Source: Margaritifera margaritifera (Eukaryota > Mollusca > Bivalvia > Unionida > Margaritiferidae). From it: a stretch of DNA of 64,000 bases. The notes below the pieces were generated by a model, which was not told the DNA's origin, searched no databases, and saw only the letters and a list, made by a program, of their open reading frames with translations. How positions within the stretch are numbered: position 1 is the stretch's first letter; every line of letters begins with the position of its first letter. The stretch is taken from positions 372,001-436,000 of the forward strand of contig JAQPZY010001037.1 of NCBI GenBank assembly GCA_029931535.1, given 5' to 3'. Shown one piece after another: positions 1-12,083 of the stretch. A program made the translations under genes and the position numbers.

Positions 1-1204
1 GGAAGAAATTTGCAAAGTGGTCGGGAAGGTCGACTGGAGAGAAGGTAGTTGGAAGTGGTGTACATTTGTTCCTTGACATTAGCTTGTTAGTAATCTCGAA
101 GAGCTCTTTGCAGCTGGAACTTTCAGTGATCTTAGTACTGTAGTGGGCTGATTTCGCTGCATGGGCTATGTTTGTAACATTCTTCTTAGCGGCTTCATAG
201 ATTTGCTTATGAATAGTGAGTCTGGTGGAAAGCCAAAGCCTCTCAGCCTTACGGCGGTCTCTTTTAGCAGTGCGAAGCTGGTCCCTAACACTGCTATACC
301 ACGGAGAACACTTTTGAATTGATACTCTGCACTTGGTTGTTGGGGCATGTTTGTCAAGCAATGAACGCAGGCAGTTATCAAGTTGTTTTGCTGTAGGAGG
401 TAACAAAGTTGTTAGGATTGCTTGGATGTCATGCATTAGTTGGGTTCTATTTATCATACTGAGGTTTCTCTTAGTAGCAAATAAAGATGGAGGGTTAGGG
501 ACTGATACGTCAAGATGGCATATAATGCAGAAGTGATCTGATGCAAGTTCGTGGGATACCAGTGAAGACTGTAGAATATTACCATCAGGTCTATGAAGAA
601 TCCAGTCTAACATGTGACCATGTTTATGGGTGGGTTGGCTAACTGACTGTTTGAGGTTGAAAACGTGAATGGAATCTAGGAGTTTTGATGTGTATGGGTT
701 TCCAGGACAGTCAAAGTGAAAGTTGAAATCTCCAAGGATAATCAGGTTGCCACCTATCGAATTTCTATACTCCAAGAGATTCGGAAACTGCTCCAAAAAG
801 AGAGATTTAGTCAGCTATTTTTTCGACTATAAGGAGGGCGGTAGATGCAGAAAAAATGGCCTTTGTTCCAGTGTGATTGTGGTTTGCACTAGTTCAAACG
901 ATGTGTGGTAGAAATTGAAGGTTGTAGTGTGATTTTGACGGTTGATCATGGAGTTCTTTGCGATGACAGCAATTCCACCTCCGCGGGAGTGGCGGGGAAA
1001 CGACTTGATGGAGTAACCGGGGGGTGTTAGATCCGCGCACTTGGGCTCATCGCCTGATGTTTTTAGCCATGTTTCTGTCAGGAAAAAGATGTCGATATTC
1101 TGATCGTTGATAAAATTAACTATTTCTGTGCGCTTGTCCGGTGGTCCTACTGATTGGGCATTGAATAATGCGATGCGCAGTGGTATCTCTTGGATAGTTG
1201 ACAC
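1..1204 (-). mobile_element. Non-LTR retrotransposon (LINE) fragment: endonuclease and linker, frameshifted
   Basis: On the minus strand, 1204 down to about 830 encodes the first part of an endonuclease/exonuclease/phosphatase-fold (AP endonuclease-like) domain, with an N-terminal RIALFNAQSVG stretch and a FFLTETWL motif. Near 805-835 the frame shifts. The same protein then continues from a YRPPYS-like motif through GDFNFHFD (about 735) and SDHFCI (about 520), both classic parts of this fold. From about 480 to 1 an open linker (PWYSSVRDQLRTAKRDRR-like) of the kind that lies between endonuclease and reverse transcriptase runs off the window edge. The nuclease nicks target DNA during target-primed reverse transcription. 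I saw only one frameshift and no other stops, so this copy is young compared with the neighbouring fragment. The family was not assigned. Confidence 0.9.
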
Positions 1205-1214
1205 AAAGGTTGAC

Positions 1215-2215
1215 GATTTCAGAGTAATTTGAATTAAAACAACGCATTAATTTGCGATCCTCATATAGTAACTGGGATATAGTCTCCAAAGGTGTACACA
1301 AAGGCCCAGTACTAGGACCTCTCATATTTAATATATTTATAAACGACATTTCTACTTCACAAAACAAACAACGCTGTATAATTACCCTGATGACAACACC
1401 ATATCTTACATCTATAAAGAGCCAAATAATTTAATATATGTTTACAAAATGAGAGCGAGATGCTGACTGAATGTTTTGAAGCCAATAGTATACAAACAAA
1501 CCCTCAGAAATTCCAAGCCATTGTTCTTGGCAAAAACGCGCAAAATTGATCCAATTTCACTATAGGGGACCATGAAATGCCCTATAAGAAATGTGTGAAA
1601 CTACTAAAGTTTAGCAACCACATGTCAAAGATCTGTTAAAAAGCAGCTGACAATTAAACATCTTGCAACGTCTCAACCACTATTTGTCCATTAATACTAA
1701 GCTATTGATCTACACATGCCTTATTAAGTCAAACTGCAATTACTGCCCCCTTATTTAGCATTTTTGTAACAAACAGAACTCTGACAAATGGAAAAAAGTA
1801 CAGTATAGGGAACTAAAATTGTTTTTTGATGATTTAATAGGTGAAATGACTCTTTGATAAGAAAATAAAACCTTCATAATGTAAACATTAGTAGATTATG
1901 ATATATGGCAGCTAAAGTATATAAGATACTTCACAAGAAAACACATAATTACTTAAGTAATCTGGTTAGATTCAAAACCTGCAACTACAATCTTAGGCAC
2001 CAAAATCTGGCAGCTGTAATAAGGGTAAAGACCACACGGTTTGGTATGCTTTATTTCAGATTTAACGCCCCCGGAGTCTGGAACATCCTGCCAATAGAAG
2101 TGAGAACAATTCATGATTTTAAAGAGTTCAGGAGGCTGTTCAGGCACGGTTTGAGTCTCAATGTAAATGTGCTTTCTCTTTCTATTTATCAGTCAGCGGT
2201 AATTCATCTTTAAGG
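1215..2215 (+). mobile_element. LINE reverse transcriptase 3' fragment, decayed
   Basis: This plus-strand remnant begins abruptly in the reverse transcriptase palm. GVHKGPVLGPLIFNIFINDI at about 1285-1350 matches the conserved GVPQGS.LGPLLF block. A frameshifted YPDDN at about 1385 stands where the catalytic YADD belongs, so the first catalytic Asp neighbourhood is altered. An NPQKFQAIVLG stretch lies near 1500. The C-terminal YNLRHQN...FNAPGVWNILP block (ORF 1905-2213) is typical of metazoan LINE ORF2 ends. Between 1540 and 1900 the frame is largely lost. It abuts the minus-strand endonuclease fragment head to head. Confidence 0.85.
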
Positions 2216-2496
2216 ATACCACTTCAACGAGATACTAGTGCTCAGATCCTGAACCAGTAACGCCTATTATTTAGTGCTACCAACCCCTAGCAAAACTGAT
2301 GTGATGTTCTTTTCCACAAGACTGGCACAGACTCTTCCAAGTCGTATGATTGACAATGAAATCATCGAATTCACACATGTTCATAAACCATTTGGCTTGT
2401 GAATCGCACATACATGACTTATTTAGCTCTGTTTAGAAAACATTTATTATTAGTTCTTTCAAGGCATTACAATTTACATTCAGTATGAAGTCATTA

Positions 2497-2500
<4 letters not shown>

Positions 2501-2563
<63 letters not shown>
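2501..2563. repeat. (CT)n microsatellite
   Basis: About 63 bp of CT dinucleotides with one G interruption near the 3' end. It lies about 290 bp past the LINE fragment end. Confidence 0.97.
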
Positions 2564-3193
2564 GCACATATTCAATTGGTTTATTTTCATAATAAAATAC
2601 ATTTAAACTAAATTAAACAACAAAAAGTATAAACAAAGTATTGACCAGTTCAAGGTTCCGTACAGTCTCCAGTACCTTGATAATACTAATGCACTGTTTA
2701 TTTGGGGTGCTGATCGGTCGTACTATATCCTGTAAGGAGAGAAGGTACGAAGCTTAGCAAGAAAATCACGCAAATCATCTGACTGGTGCTCAGGAGCTTC
2801 TCCCCTAAGGTCAACTACAGACGCGCTGTTTACATTAATCGCCTTTGCCGTGATATCGTATTTGTACTTCACCGGTTCGTTCACATTTAGTTCAAAATGG
2901 CGTCGGATATGAGCCGTACGGATTCGTCTCGTTCAATCAGGCTTTTGCGTGACTCCACGACATTTTCGCCAAGGGAGAGTTTGGTAATGGTCTTTATTGT
3001 ATACAACTGACTTTAATATCCAAAACGAGGCGAAAGGGAAGTCTGATAAATGTTGCTCATTGTTTAACAGGTTAGTCAGCGTTCTTACGAAAAATCTTAG
3101 TCCTTATAATTGCACAATGAAAAAGTTTTGTTTATCTTTGGGACCCTCCAGATGATATCTATACAGGTAATATATGTTTAACTTGCACATTTT
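2564..3193. other. Intergenic, nothing recognised
   Basis: No supported gene, RNA or repeat was seen here. Confidence 0.5.
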
Positions 3194-3448
3194 CGGACTG
3201 TGACACTCACATATTTAGTACATAAACGGGGCACACATTGTCCTCGGGATGTGACACCCACATTCTGAGTTCATAAACGGGACACACATTGTTCTCGGAC
3301 TGTGACACTCACATACTGAGTACATAAACGGGGCACGCATTGTCCTCGGGATGTGACACCCACATTCTGAGGACATAAACGGGGCACACATTGTCATCGG
3401 ACTGTGACACTCACAAACTGAGTCCATAAACGGGGCACGCATTGTCCT
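3194..3448. repeat. 51-bp tandem repeat, 5 copies in an alternating A/B pattern
   Basis: Five 51-bp units start at 3194, 3245, 3296, 3347 and 3398. Units 1, 3 and 5 begin cggactgtgacactcaca; units 2 and 4 begin cgggatgtgacacccaca. The array is therefore built from 102-bp dimers. Because 51 is divisible by three, a cysteine-rich minus-strand ORF (3215-3529) runs through it, but I regard that as a by-product. Confidence 0.95.
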
Positions 3449-5533
3449 CTTCTTTTTCAAGACATTCGACCACCTCTGAAGAATAATATACATCTTTACA
3501 TGTATCGCTTTATGCATACATCGTATCATTGGACTTTACAATATATATGGTTCATTTTTGGGACTGAAGAAAGAAAGAAAGCTGAAAACGAGCGAGACTA
3601 TCTGTAGCTTATCAATTGTACAAATCTTTACCGGACTCTCGCTCGGCGTGTATATCTCCGAATCATGACTGAGCCTGGTTGATAAAGACTACAGTGTGTA
3701 TTCTAGCAAAATGTCTTTTTCAATGATCAGTAAATATAAATAAGAGGAACTTAAATTCATGGGGTGTTTAGTTCACAGGAAAGTAAGGCACTGTAAATTG
3801 TACAGGTTTAGTTTTCAAGAGAAATGCTTATTTCGGCCTTATCTGTCTGAAGGCGTGAAAAACAAGGTTCGATTCAGAATAATAGATCAATAGAGGTTAC
3901 ACGGTGAGGAAACAGATCAGAAAGAAACAACCCGCATTTTTTTCTTCTTAACAAAACGTATTGACTAGGGTGCAAACACTTTAAAGATAGAAAAATTAAG
4001 CTTCCCATCAATAAATAAAATCGCCTGTGGAGTTTTTGTCAATGAAGGAATTGACCGATATGCTCAGCTATTCTGTCAAATAAACACATATAAATCCTAT
4101 TTTGATGCGAATATTGAAACCTAATGTTACATTCAGCGTAAATAACATAATTAATTCATATAATATGGTAATCTTTTCCGATCGATAAAACCATTATAAT
4201 GAGAAATTTTCATTTAAATAAACCTCATAGGTCAATAGATTGGATAGGATAATAGCTTTTCACTTCAGTGCGACGAACGCGCAGATATAAATCTTTGCTT
4301 TTTTGAAAATATCGTCATTTTAATATGGACTTTAGCGTGTTGTTTGTTATATGGATTGAATTATATTTATGTCAAGGATTGCATTGCACTTTCTCGTCTG
4401 TCTTCCAGATCGGTCATAACATTCATTGATAGAGGCGTATCAAATCATAATTTTTTTTTGCAAAATGAAATAATAATCACAGTACGTAGTAAACTCAACA
4501 GAAAACACGGTGATTACTCAGGATTCTCTTATTTCGACAGGAACAATTCGGTAAGCCTCATTTTGGAGATGACAATTTCAGGATTGACATAAGAAGATAG
4601 TTGAAGTTTTATTCCAGAATTGTGACAGGTTTGCTGATTCAGAAGGAAAAGTGAAACATCTCCATGGCCCTAAATTGCTAGCATCTATGAGTCTTCAGCT
4701 TGTTTACTAGCTGCATATCGAATTTGTTAATGCAGATTAGAACAGACTTGAATTTAATGGAAGTGTTAATACAGTAAAACTCTATCGGATAAAACGATAT
4801 AGAATATCGAAAGTAAGCTTTTACAGAATGTCGGCATTTAATTTTTTGGACCACACTTGCTTCAATCGAATGTAGCTTGCCTATCATAAAACACTAAGGG
4901 AAGCATTGGAAATACATTTTTGTATGATTCGCTGGCACAGACTAAGAGGTTCTGTTGCTTTCCTGTACACTCAGTAACCATCAAAGCGGAAAATACACGA
5001 AATCGTTTACCGTTTCATTGTGAAGTAATAGCAAATTCTTATTTGTTCTTATTATTGGATTACAGACCTATCAAATGGCTGACTGGATTGTGAGATCAGT
5101 GTGTAACTGATATACGTCATCCTACTTGAAAAATTGATATCTTTCTTGGAAAATAATATCATAGGCCAAACTTAAAAAGTTTAACTTAAAAGTCTTATTT
5201 TTACAGAAAAAGGAATTTATTTATGCAAATACTTTCGTGTTTAAAAACTCAATGGAACAAAACTGTGGAAGAGCAAGCAGAGACATTGTCTTAAACTCTT
5301 CATTAAATGGATGATCAGAAATTAGAGAAGATGAATGTGTTACAATAAAACATCTTTAATAGAAATAATACATCATCTAATCGAATTTATTCGTAACGTG
5401 GAATTTTTAAATTCGCCAAGATACTTCAAGTTACTGACAATGATGTGAAAATGGAGACGCTGTTGGGATTACGGAATAGTGTCATAAGTGGTCATATTAC
5501 TAGCTTTTCGTTACTTTGTACTTTTCTGATTGT
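3449..5533. other. Intergenic or upstream intronic sequence
   Basis: There is no supported gene. At 4325 an ATG opens a 34-codon frame with a signal-peptide-like start (MDFSVLFVIWIELYLC). A second frame, 4344-4592, contains DYSGFSYFDRNNS, which faintly resembles the first beta-strand region of Cys-loop receptors. Neither joins to the channel gene by visible splice sites. Confidence 0.4.
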
Positions 5534-5714
5534 CAGTTTTATACGGCCTGGATCTCCCCAAGGTGAGTATCAATATTATATTCAATGATGCAGTTTTATA
5601 CGGCCTGGATCTCCCCAAGATGAGTATCAATATTATATTCAATGATGCAGTTTTATACGGCCTGGATCTCCCCAAGGTGAGTATCAATATTATATTCAAT
5701 GATGCAGTTTTATC
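5534..5714. repeat. 57-bp tandem repeat, 3 copies plus a partial
   Basis: Near-identical 57-bp units start at 5534, 5591 and 5648, with a partial fourth at 5705. They read open on both strands because 57 is divisible by three. The unit holds a splice-donor-like ccccaaggtgagt, but there is no other sign of an exon. Confidence 0.95.
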
Positions 5715-6654
5715 ACCGAAATAGAAGATTAAACAAGGTTGCTGATTTCATATGAAATTTATGAAACGAGTTGAATAACGACAATTTGATTGTTATGCCT
5801 CAGTGAGTAATAATTTAATTAATGCACACATTCAACATTTTCATATTTAATAGTTAAATATTTTTAACATGCAGTAAAATATAATGCTGTTTGTTCAATG
5901 AATCGGGAGAGGTGAATAATCAGTATAACTTGACTTTTAAACTAAACATTCGGACTCTTATAACACGCTTCGATATCTTGTGTATCTTCATGACCAACAT
6001 TACACATAGGTAATATCGGAAATATTCAGTGGGTTTATTAAACATTATATTAATTAAGTCATATTAGAAGATTTATTTTGATTTCAACAAGTCAGCAATT
6101 CGTACATTGTAAAGCTACAATTTGTTTCTCAAACAACATCTCTACCAGTCTTTCTTTCATCCCGTAGAATAATAAATGCACCAATACTGAAATATATGTT
6201 TCTTCAAATGATCTTACGTTGCTATCGTCGTTGTCTTTACAGTAAAGTTTACTGTGATGCCAATGACCTAACTGGAATGTCATCTGCTTTTACCTAGAAT
6301 AGAGTACATTCAGATCTTATCAAAAAGGACAACGGTAGTCAAACGTCTTGCAACAATAACGTGCATTTTACATTAAATAATATCCTTTTTTACCAGCTTC
6401 ACACCGATAATTGTAGGGCCATTTTCAGAATTAGAAAAACCAAACCACACATTTTTATATATCATGACAACCACAATATTTTGCCGGTGATCAATTTTCA
6501 CATTTAGTTGAATTTCGCTGTTTCGCGGCCATGTTTCGCGGCCAGACAACCTAAAATCCGATATCAGAGAAGCAATTAAACATCTTTGAATATCAATTGA
6601 GAAGATGATGAAAATGATGATTACGATGATGATAATAGTGACGACAAAGAAAGT
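5715..6654. other. Intergenic, nothing recognised
   Basis: AT-rich sequence. Short frames on both strands have no recognisable protein features. Confidence 0.5.
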
Positions 6655-6655
6655 A

Positions 6656-6701
<46 letters not shown>
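6655..6701. repeat. (TTA)n microsatellite
   Basis: About 47 bp of TTA/ATT. It lies at the 3' end of the decayed minus-strand LINE and gives a poly-Ile run in the minus-strand frame. Confidence 0.97.
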
Positions 6702-6703
<2 letters not shown>

Positions 6704-6704
6704 A

Positions 6705-8205
6705 TCATCCCACCTCTTGATGGAAGTTTTGGCTGATATTTTTCCTGAGATTGCAACAGTTCCAGTTGCTTTAAAATCTCTAGGACCTTCCAGAGAAGTG
6801 CCGCTTTAGTGATATTCCTGGAGTCTTTATGCTTATTCTTAACTCGTACTACTCCCACCACGATAAGTGTTATGTCTCCAGGGGCGTTTAAGACCTTTCT
6901 AAGTTCTCTGGCCAGGTCAGTGTACACTGTTTATTGTTCTTGTCCCTTGCGTGCGACGTGAGGCCAGATCAGTGTACACTGTTTATTGTTCTTGTCCCTT
7001 GCGTGCGACGTGAGAGTTTCTGATACTTCTACGCATATGATGTACGCCATGTTCCTCTCTTTATCAGCCAGTACTATATCTCACCGCTATGTGCTGTTTC
7101 CTGTGGTCAGTCCGGATGTTGAAATTCCAGTAGAATGTCAGTTTTGCTGTATTCAACTACGTTTTCTTCCTTGAAATCATACCACTTGTTTGTGTACTGA
7201 AGTCCATATGCTTGGACAGGTACTTGTCTATCGCTAGTGCTTATTTGTCGTGCTTATTTTTGTATTCACATTGGGGAAGCTAGCTGTAATCGTTAATCAG
7301 GTTATTTACTTCTCATTCTTACTCCTGCACATTTTGGACAGTGTTGAGATGTGTTGATTTTGTAAACTTGCTTTCATTTTGTCGACCAAGATTTAATGGT
7401 CCTGCGTTTCCATTACAGATACTCCTATTTCTTTCTTTTGTTCTTCCAGTTGAAGGCAGGAGGAGACCTGTTCGCGCACCCTCAACGGCCTGTTGTTTTG
7501 TTTTCCCCCGAAACTGTCCATTTCTTTAATTTTTACTCCAATATAATGTTTCTCTATGCAAGAAATGCTTCATTCATTCCTTTTTGTATTAGGATGCTTC
7601 ATGGGCTAAAGCTAGAAGTTCTGTATTACTTTCTCTGACGTTCTTTCCTGAGCTCCTTTAATCGGACTTAGAACAGTCATAAATGCTTATTCGGGCCTCC
7701 ACCCCCCACCCCCGCACCCCATTGCGCCCTGTTTCCATCAGGTTTTTTCTTCTTTTTTTGTGCACAATAGATGGATATTATCTTTCCAATTTATTTATCC
7801 ATGTCTTACAACTATATTATTTATCCATGGCTGCAAGTGTTTACCTCCGTTCAACTTTGAACCTAGTACTTTTTCTTTACCTTCCGAACGTACTCTTTTC
7901 CAATTGTACCCTTCATCTCTTTCTTGTTTCTTTATACGTATACCTCAAACTTTCCTTGCTATTTGTAGTCTTCATCCTCCCAAATAGCTGTGTCAATCTT
8001 TGATTGTCCGGACTTGTACTGTCTTCGTCTTGCCAGAGCTGATGCTTACAGCCGCGCACTTGTCGATTCCAAATTCCAGTTAGATGTCAGCGGTGACAAC
8101 CCTTTCTGTCTCGGCCATAAAGTCTACTTCAGATTCATTTGGCCCATATAGTTTCAGGTCGTCCATGAACAGCAGGTACAGAACTTTTTGATGTTATTGC
8201 TATCT
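6705..8205 (-). mobile_element. LINE remnant: reverse transcriptase palm and C-terminal domain
   Basis: Reading the minus strand from 8205, LLFMDDLKLYG (about 8150-8190) is a reverse transcriptase catalytic motif of the F-x-DD type. It is followed by LEFGIDKCA near 8065, the usual downstream block. About 1 kb further on, ADKERNMAYIICVEVS (about 7000-7055) and the LARELRKVLNAP...VVGVVRVKNK frame (6927-6720) match the long C-terminal region of one class of metazoan LINE ORF2. Several in-frame stops and frame changes lie between, so it is a fossil. A 52-bp tandem duplication sits inside it at 6911-7014. Confidence 0.75.
6911..7014. repeat. 52-bp tandem duplication inside the LINE
   Basis: Two copies (6911-6962 and 6963-7014) differ at one base (gccaggtcag against gccagatcag). 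Because 52 is not divisible by three, the duplication shifts the LINE frame. Confidence 0.95.
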
Positions 8206-11200
8206 TCATATTCGCCTTAGGTTGCTTTAGCACTAAAGCCAGGAAAATTATGGACAATCCTATTTCAACATCGCTCGTACAGGCTACAATTTTCAGATAT
8301 ACAAGACGTTTCTGAGAATATGGTCTTAAGTCCTTTCAAGATATTTTTCTGTAGTGTCAGTGATACATATTGCAAGAGATATGTTTAGCCAAAATATAAT
8401 AATATACATAAAATTGTGCTTGCAAAGAGCACAACGGCTTGTGGATCTCTATCAAAAAGAAGACTTATTATTTCAATAAATGGAAATCAAAGATTTATTA
8501 TATCGGTGTCAGTGTGATGAAGCCGAGAAATAACTCTGAATGTCATTTGAGTTTACCATTGTAATTGTGTTTGATAATCATGGCATGCTTCCAATTGCTC
8601 CGCCATTTTGGCATATTTTGTCATCCAAGGATACGCTGCAGATCTACGCTCACCTTTCAATTCTTCAAAAGTGCAATTCTCAACACAAATATTTATTTTT
8701 AATGGCATAGACCGTAGTTCCAGCCCTTTCAGCGATGGAAATGTATAGCTCTTTATTAACTTAAATTGCGATGAAGTACATTCTTTGATATCGTATCTCC
8801 TGCTTCCTGTCGATATCGAGGCCTACTAAGAAGAAATATATTCATACGCCAGAAAAGAACAGACCTGACAAAATCTGGCAATTCTTGATTAATAAAGAAT
8901 ACATAAAATCTCGAAATTTGTAATAACTCATTAAATATGTCAACTAAAGTGAACTAAAATCTAACAATGTACTATATTTATCTGATTTGCACTGGAGATA
9001 CCTATTTTTTGCAAAGTGGATTCATTTCCTTTAAAATGCAATTTTACGACCCGAAGGGAGGGGTAATTGTCCACAACTGCCAACATTTTGTTTATTTTGG
9101 GTACGTTTCACTTTCACGTAAGAAAATAGGTATTGATGGTAGTGTAATGCCGACTGCCAAATGATTCCATATTTATTGTGTTCATCGTTCGTATTTGTAG
9201 CTCTGATATGCTCAGAATTGATAGATCACCTACTCCGCCCACCTGTCAGTCAAAAGCTAATAGATTTGTACTGACAATGGCTCACTCACCACTACTATCG
9301 CCGGCTAAGTGTGAGTGTTTCATACTTACCGCAAGGCAGAAGGCTTCTGTCCTGGCTTATCGAAGTAGCTTTGGCACCTTCATAACTATCTGTATATATC
9401 ATATGCAGAATAAATAGTAACAACTTCCACATCTCTTAACCAATTATGGTCACATTTTCAGTATATACTGAGAATTACATTTTACTGTCAGTTGATGTTA
9501 TTCCCTAATAAAGACTTTGATATTTTACATGAAATGCTATGTTAATAAGTAGGATGAGCAGTCCATGCTGTGGCGATCCAACAACTGAGACCATGCTAAT
9601 CCAGGTCTAAACTGCAAAAAGTAATATGTATAGCACGGGTAAAAAGCTTAACTGTAAAGATTGGTACAAGTCAGTTAGTTCGCACGTGCATCAAATTCGA
9701 AATTTTGCTCGCCTTAAATAAATTTTACTTCCTGGAATAAATATCAGCTTGAAATGCTTTTCTTGTACTATTTACTATTTACCGCATGTTTATTGTTTAT
9801 TGACTTAACTGTGAATGCGGATATTCTAATAGTTTAATTGCTTAGTGATTGTTATTTATTCATTTCTTGTGTCGGAATCATTCTGCTATATGTATTATTG
9901 AATATGTATAAGACAATAGCAATTGATAATTCGGATGATTCTGAAAAACTCTTTGTTGCTTCTTGAATGCATGTAAATATTTGCTATGGACTTGATTACA
10001 TGGGCAACACGTCCATTTTTCTCATAGAGGCACACTATAAGAGCAAACTGTAAGGTTATTATTTTATGCGGTTTTCTATTTGATTGAATTTTTAAAGTCA
10101 ACTAAGGGAACACTTGACAGTAATCCAGCTCCTCACTCAGACTGAGACCGTTCAAATTTTCTCTCGCTTTATCATGAAATTGTAGCCATTATTATTGAAC
10201 AATTGAAATGATTAGCCGTAATGGATAGTCCTCAGAGGTCAAATATGGAGAAAAATTTTCAATATGTATATTTTATTGAATTATGAGGATCAAAATAAGT
10301 CAATAAAAAAATCTGCTTTATATGTATACTTTATTCCTAGTGTTTGTTTGAAATTTAGCGCTAAAGATAACGTAGAATGGCTTAATCCAAAATTACCAAC
10401 TGTCTTACCTCCCTTGATTAAGGATTTGTTTATTGTTATGGGTGACGTTATTGCAGAATAACCCGACTATACATTACACAGAAGTGTATTGATTTAATGG
10501 TTATTATGATGTAAAGAATTGCTCTTGTGCGCTGCATGTGGATAAAAGTCCCCTTTATTCATTTTTATTTAACTTCTTGGAAAGTAAAAGCTTGGAAAGT
10601 TTCAATAGACTGATTAAACTTAGGTCGACCAGAAAGTCTCATCAAGGAGTTTTGTATTAGTACTGCACATTGTTAATTTCGTTCCAAGCTTATTACAGGC
10701 GGTCGAATGATCACAAATCTTCCTTAACGTTGAGCCGGGATGTAGATCTAGATTCAGACAATAACTGAAACCGGATTTACTTTGATCTGATATCAGCGGA
10801 AGAAAAGAGAAAAAAGAACAAGAAAAATGTATCGAATTGAATCAAGGAAAGAAAAATAAATCGTGCCCCTCTCTAGGGGCAATGAATGTAAAATTAAAAA
10901 CATTCTTTATGTTTGACTTTTGTTTAACGTTATAATCAAGAAGCGACAAACAAGAGGTAAAACATTAACTCGAACACAGTGAAATATTATTGAAATAAAT
11001 TAATGTTGATAGTTATATTTAAACGGTTTTCCTCATTAATCATTTCCGTTTACAGAGTTTATCCTTAGACTTAAAGAGTTCCCGAAAACAGCCTTTTGTA
11101 CTTTATTTCTATTTAAGACCAGTATTAAATGGTTCTAAAAAAAAAGAAGAAGAAACAAACTATAACAACGTCAAGACTGCGCTGGTACAATGCGCAGTAT

Positions 11201-11725
11201 CATCTCAGTTCTTTCTAGCATTCGACATCATTCAGTTTGAAGATTTAAGCTTTCTTCATATTGGGCCATCAATGGCAAACTAGCGTGTAAGTGGGCTATA
11301 TGTGGAAGCCTTAGCTATTTAAATTGTTTAATTCCCCCCCCCCCAAAAAAAAATAAAATAAAATAAAAATAAATAAATAAATAAAATAAAACTCGTTTTG
11401 TTTTAACCTTTCGCAAATTTCTGAACTAGTGTCGTTGCTATAGTGAGTTTATCGTTCCACAGTTATGTCCCTGCCGCTCATTTATCAGCAGGAGGTACCA
11501 CAACGTTTGTGAGATTAGAACTTTTGCACTAAATAAATTGAAAATTACACCACATACTTTTATAGAAACAACATATATGGGGTTTATAGCTTTTGAAGAT
11601 GTAAAATTAAGTTTAAATGAAAACCTCCTTATTTTACCTTTAATGAGTGCAATCAAGAACAGCAGGGGTTGCAATTTGCCTTCTGTTATGACACCCCTTT
11701 TGATCTTCACATCGCCCAGTGCAGT
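8206..11725. other. Intergenic, no supported gene
   Basis: Several short frames occur, none recognised. The best orphan is plus 10264-10461 (65 codons), whose second half (NVEWLNPKLPTVLPP) looks protein-like but has no neighbours or repeats to support it. A C9/A9 tract followed by A-rich repeats lies at about 11334-11390. Confidence 0.5.
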
Positions 11726-11822
11726 TGCTATGATGATGATGATCGTGGTGGTGGTGATGATGTTATTGATGATGATTATTATGATGATAATTATTATTAT
11801 TTTTATTATTATTATTATTATA
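11726..11822. repeat. (GAT)n/(ATT)n compound microsatellite
   Basis: Imperfect trinucleotide runs: atgatgatgatgatcg, then gatgatgatt, then ttattattatt. Confidence 0.9.
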
Positions 11823-11983
11823 CCTTCACACAGGACCTAGTCCATACAGCACCACCCTTGAGACAGAACTACGCAATTACCTCTTCACAAACTATGATCC
11901 CCTACAGCGACCTAATCAAACTGTTTCTACCCAGATCACCCTGAATCTCTTCACAGTCAACAGCCTGGTGGGTGAAAATTTTC

Positions 11984-12083
11984 TGTATTTATATGAGACT
12001 GGTATAGCTGTATTTATATGAGACTGGTATAGCTGTATTTGTATCAGACTGGTATAGCTGTATGTATATCAGACTGGTATAGC
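11984..12083. repeat. 25-bp tandem repeat, 4 copies
   Basis: Units start at 11984, 12009, 12034 and 12059, with the core gagactggtatagc or cagactggtatagc. The first two are identical; the last two carry substitutions. Confidence 0.95.

Noticed and set aside
3215..3529. Cysteine-rich repetitive ORF that might be a secreted peptide
   Set aside because: No signal peptide or cleavage pattern. The repetition follows from a 51-bp array divisible by three.
5530..5724. Repetitive LYGLDLPK protein
   Set aside because: The 57-bp repeat reads open in both directions and has no start or splice context beyond a chance donor-like motif.
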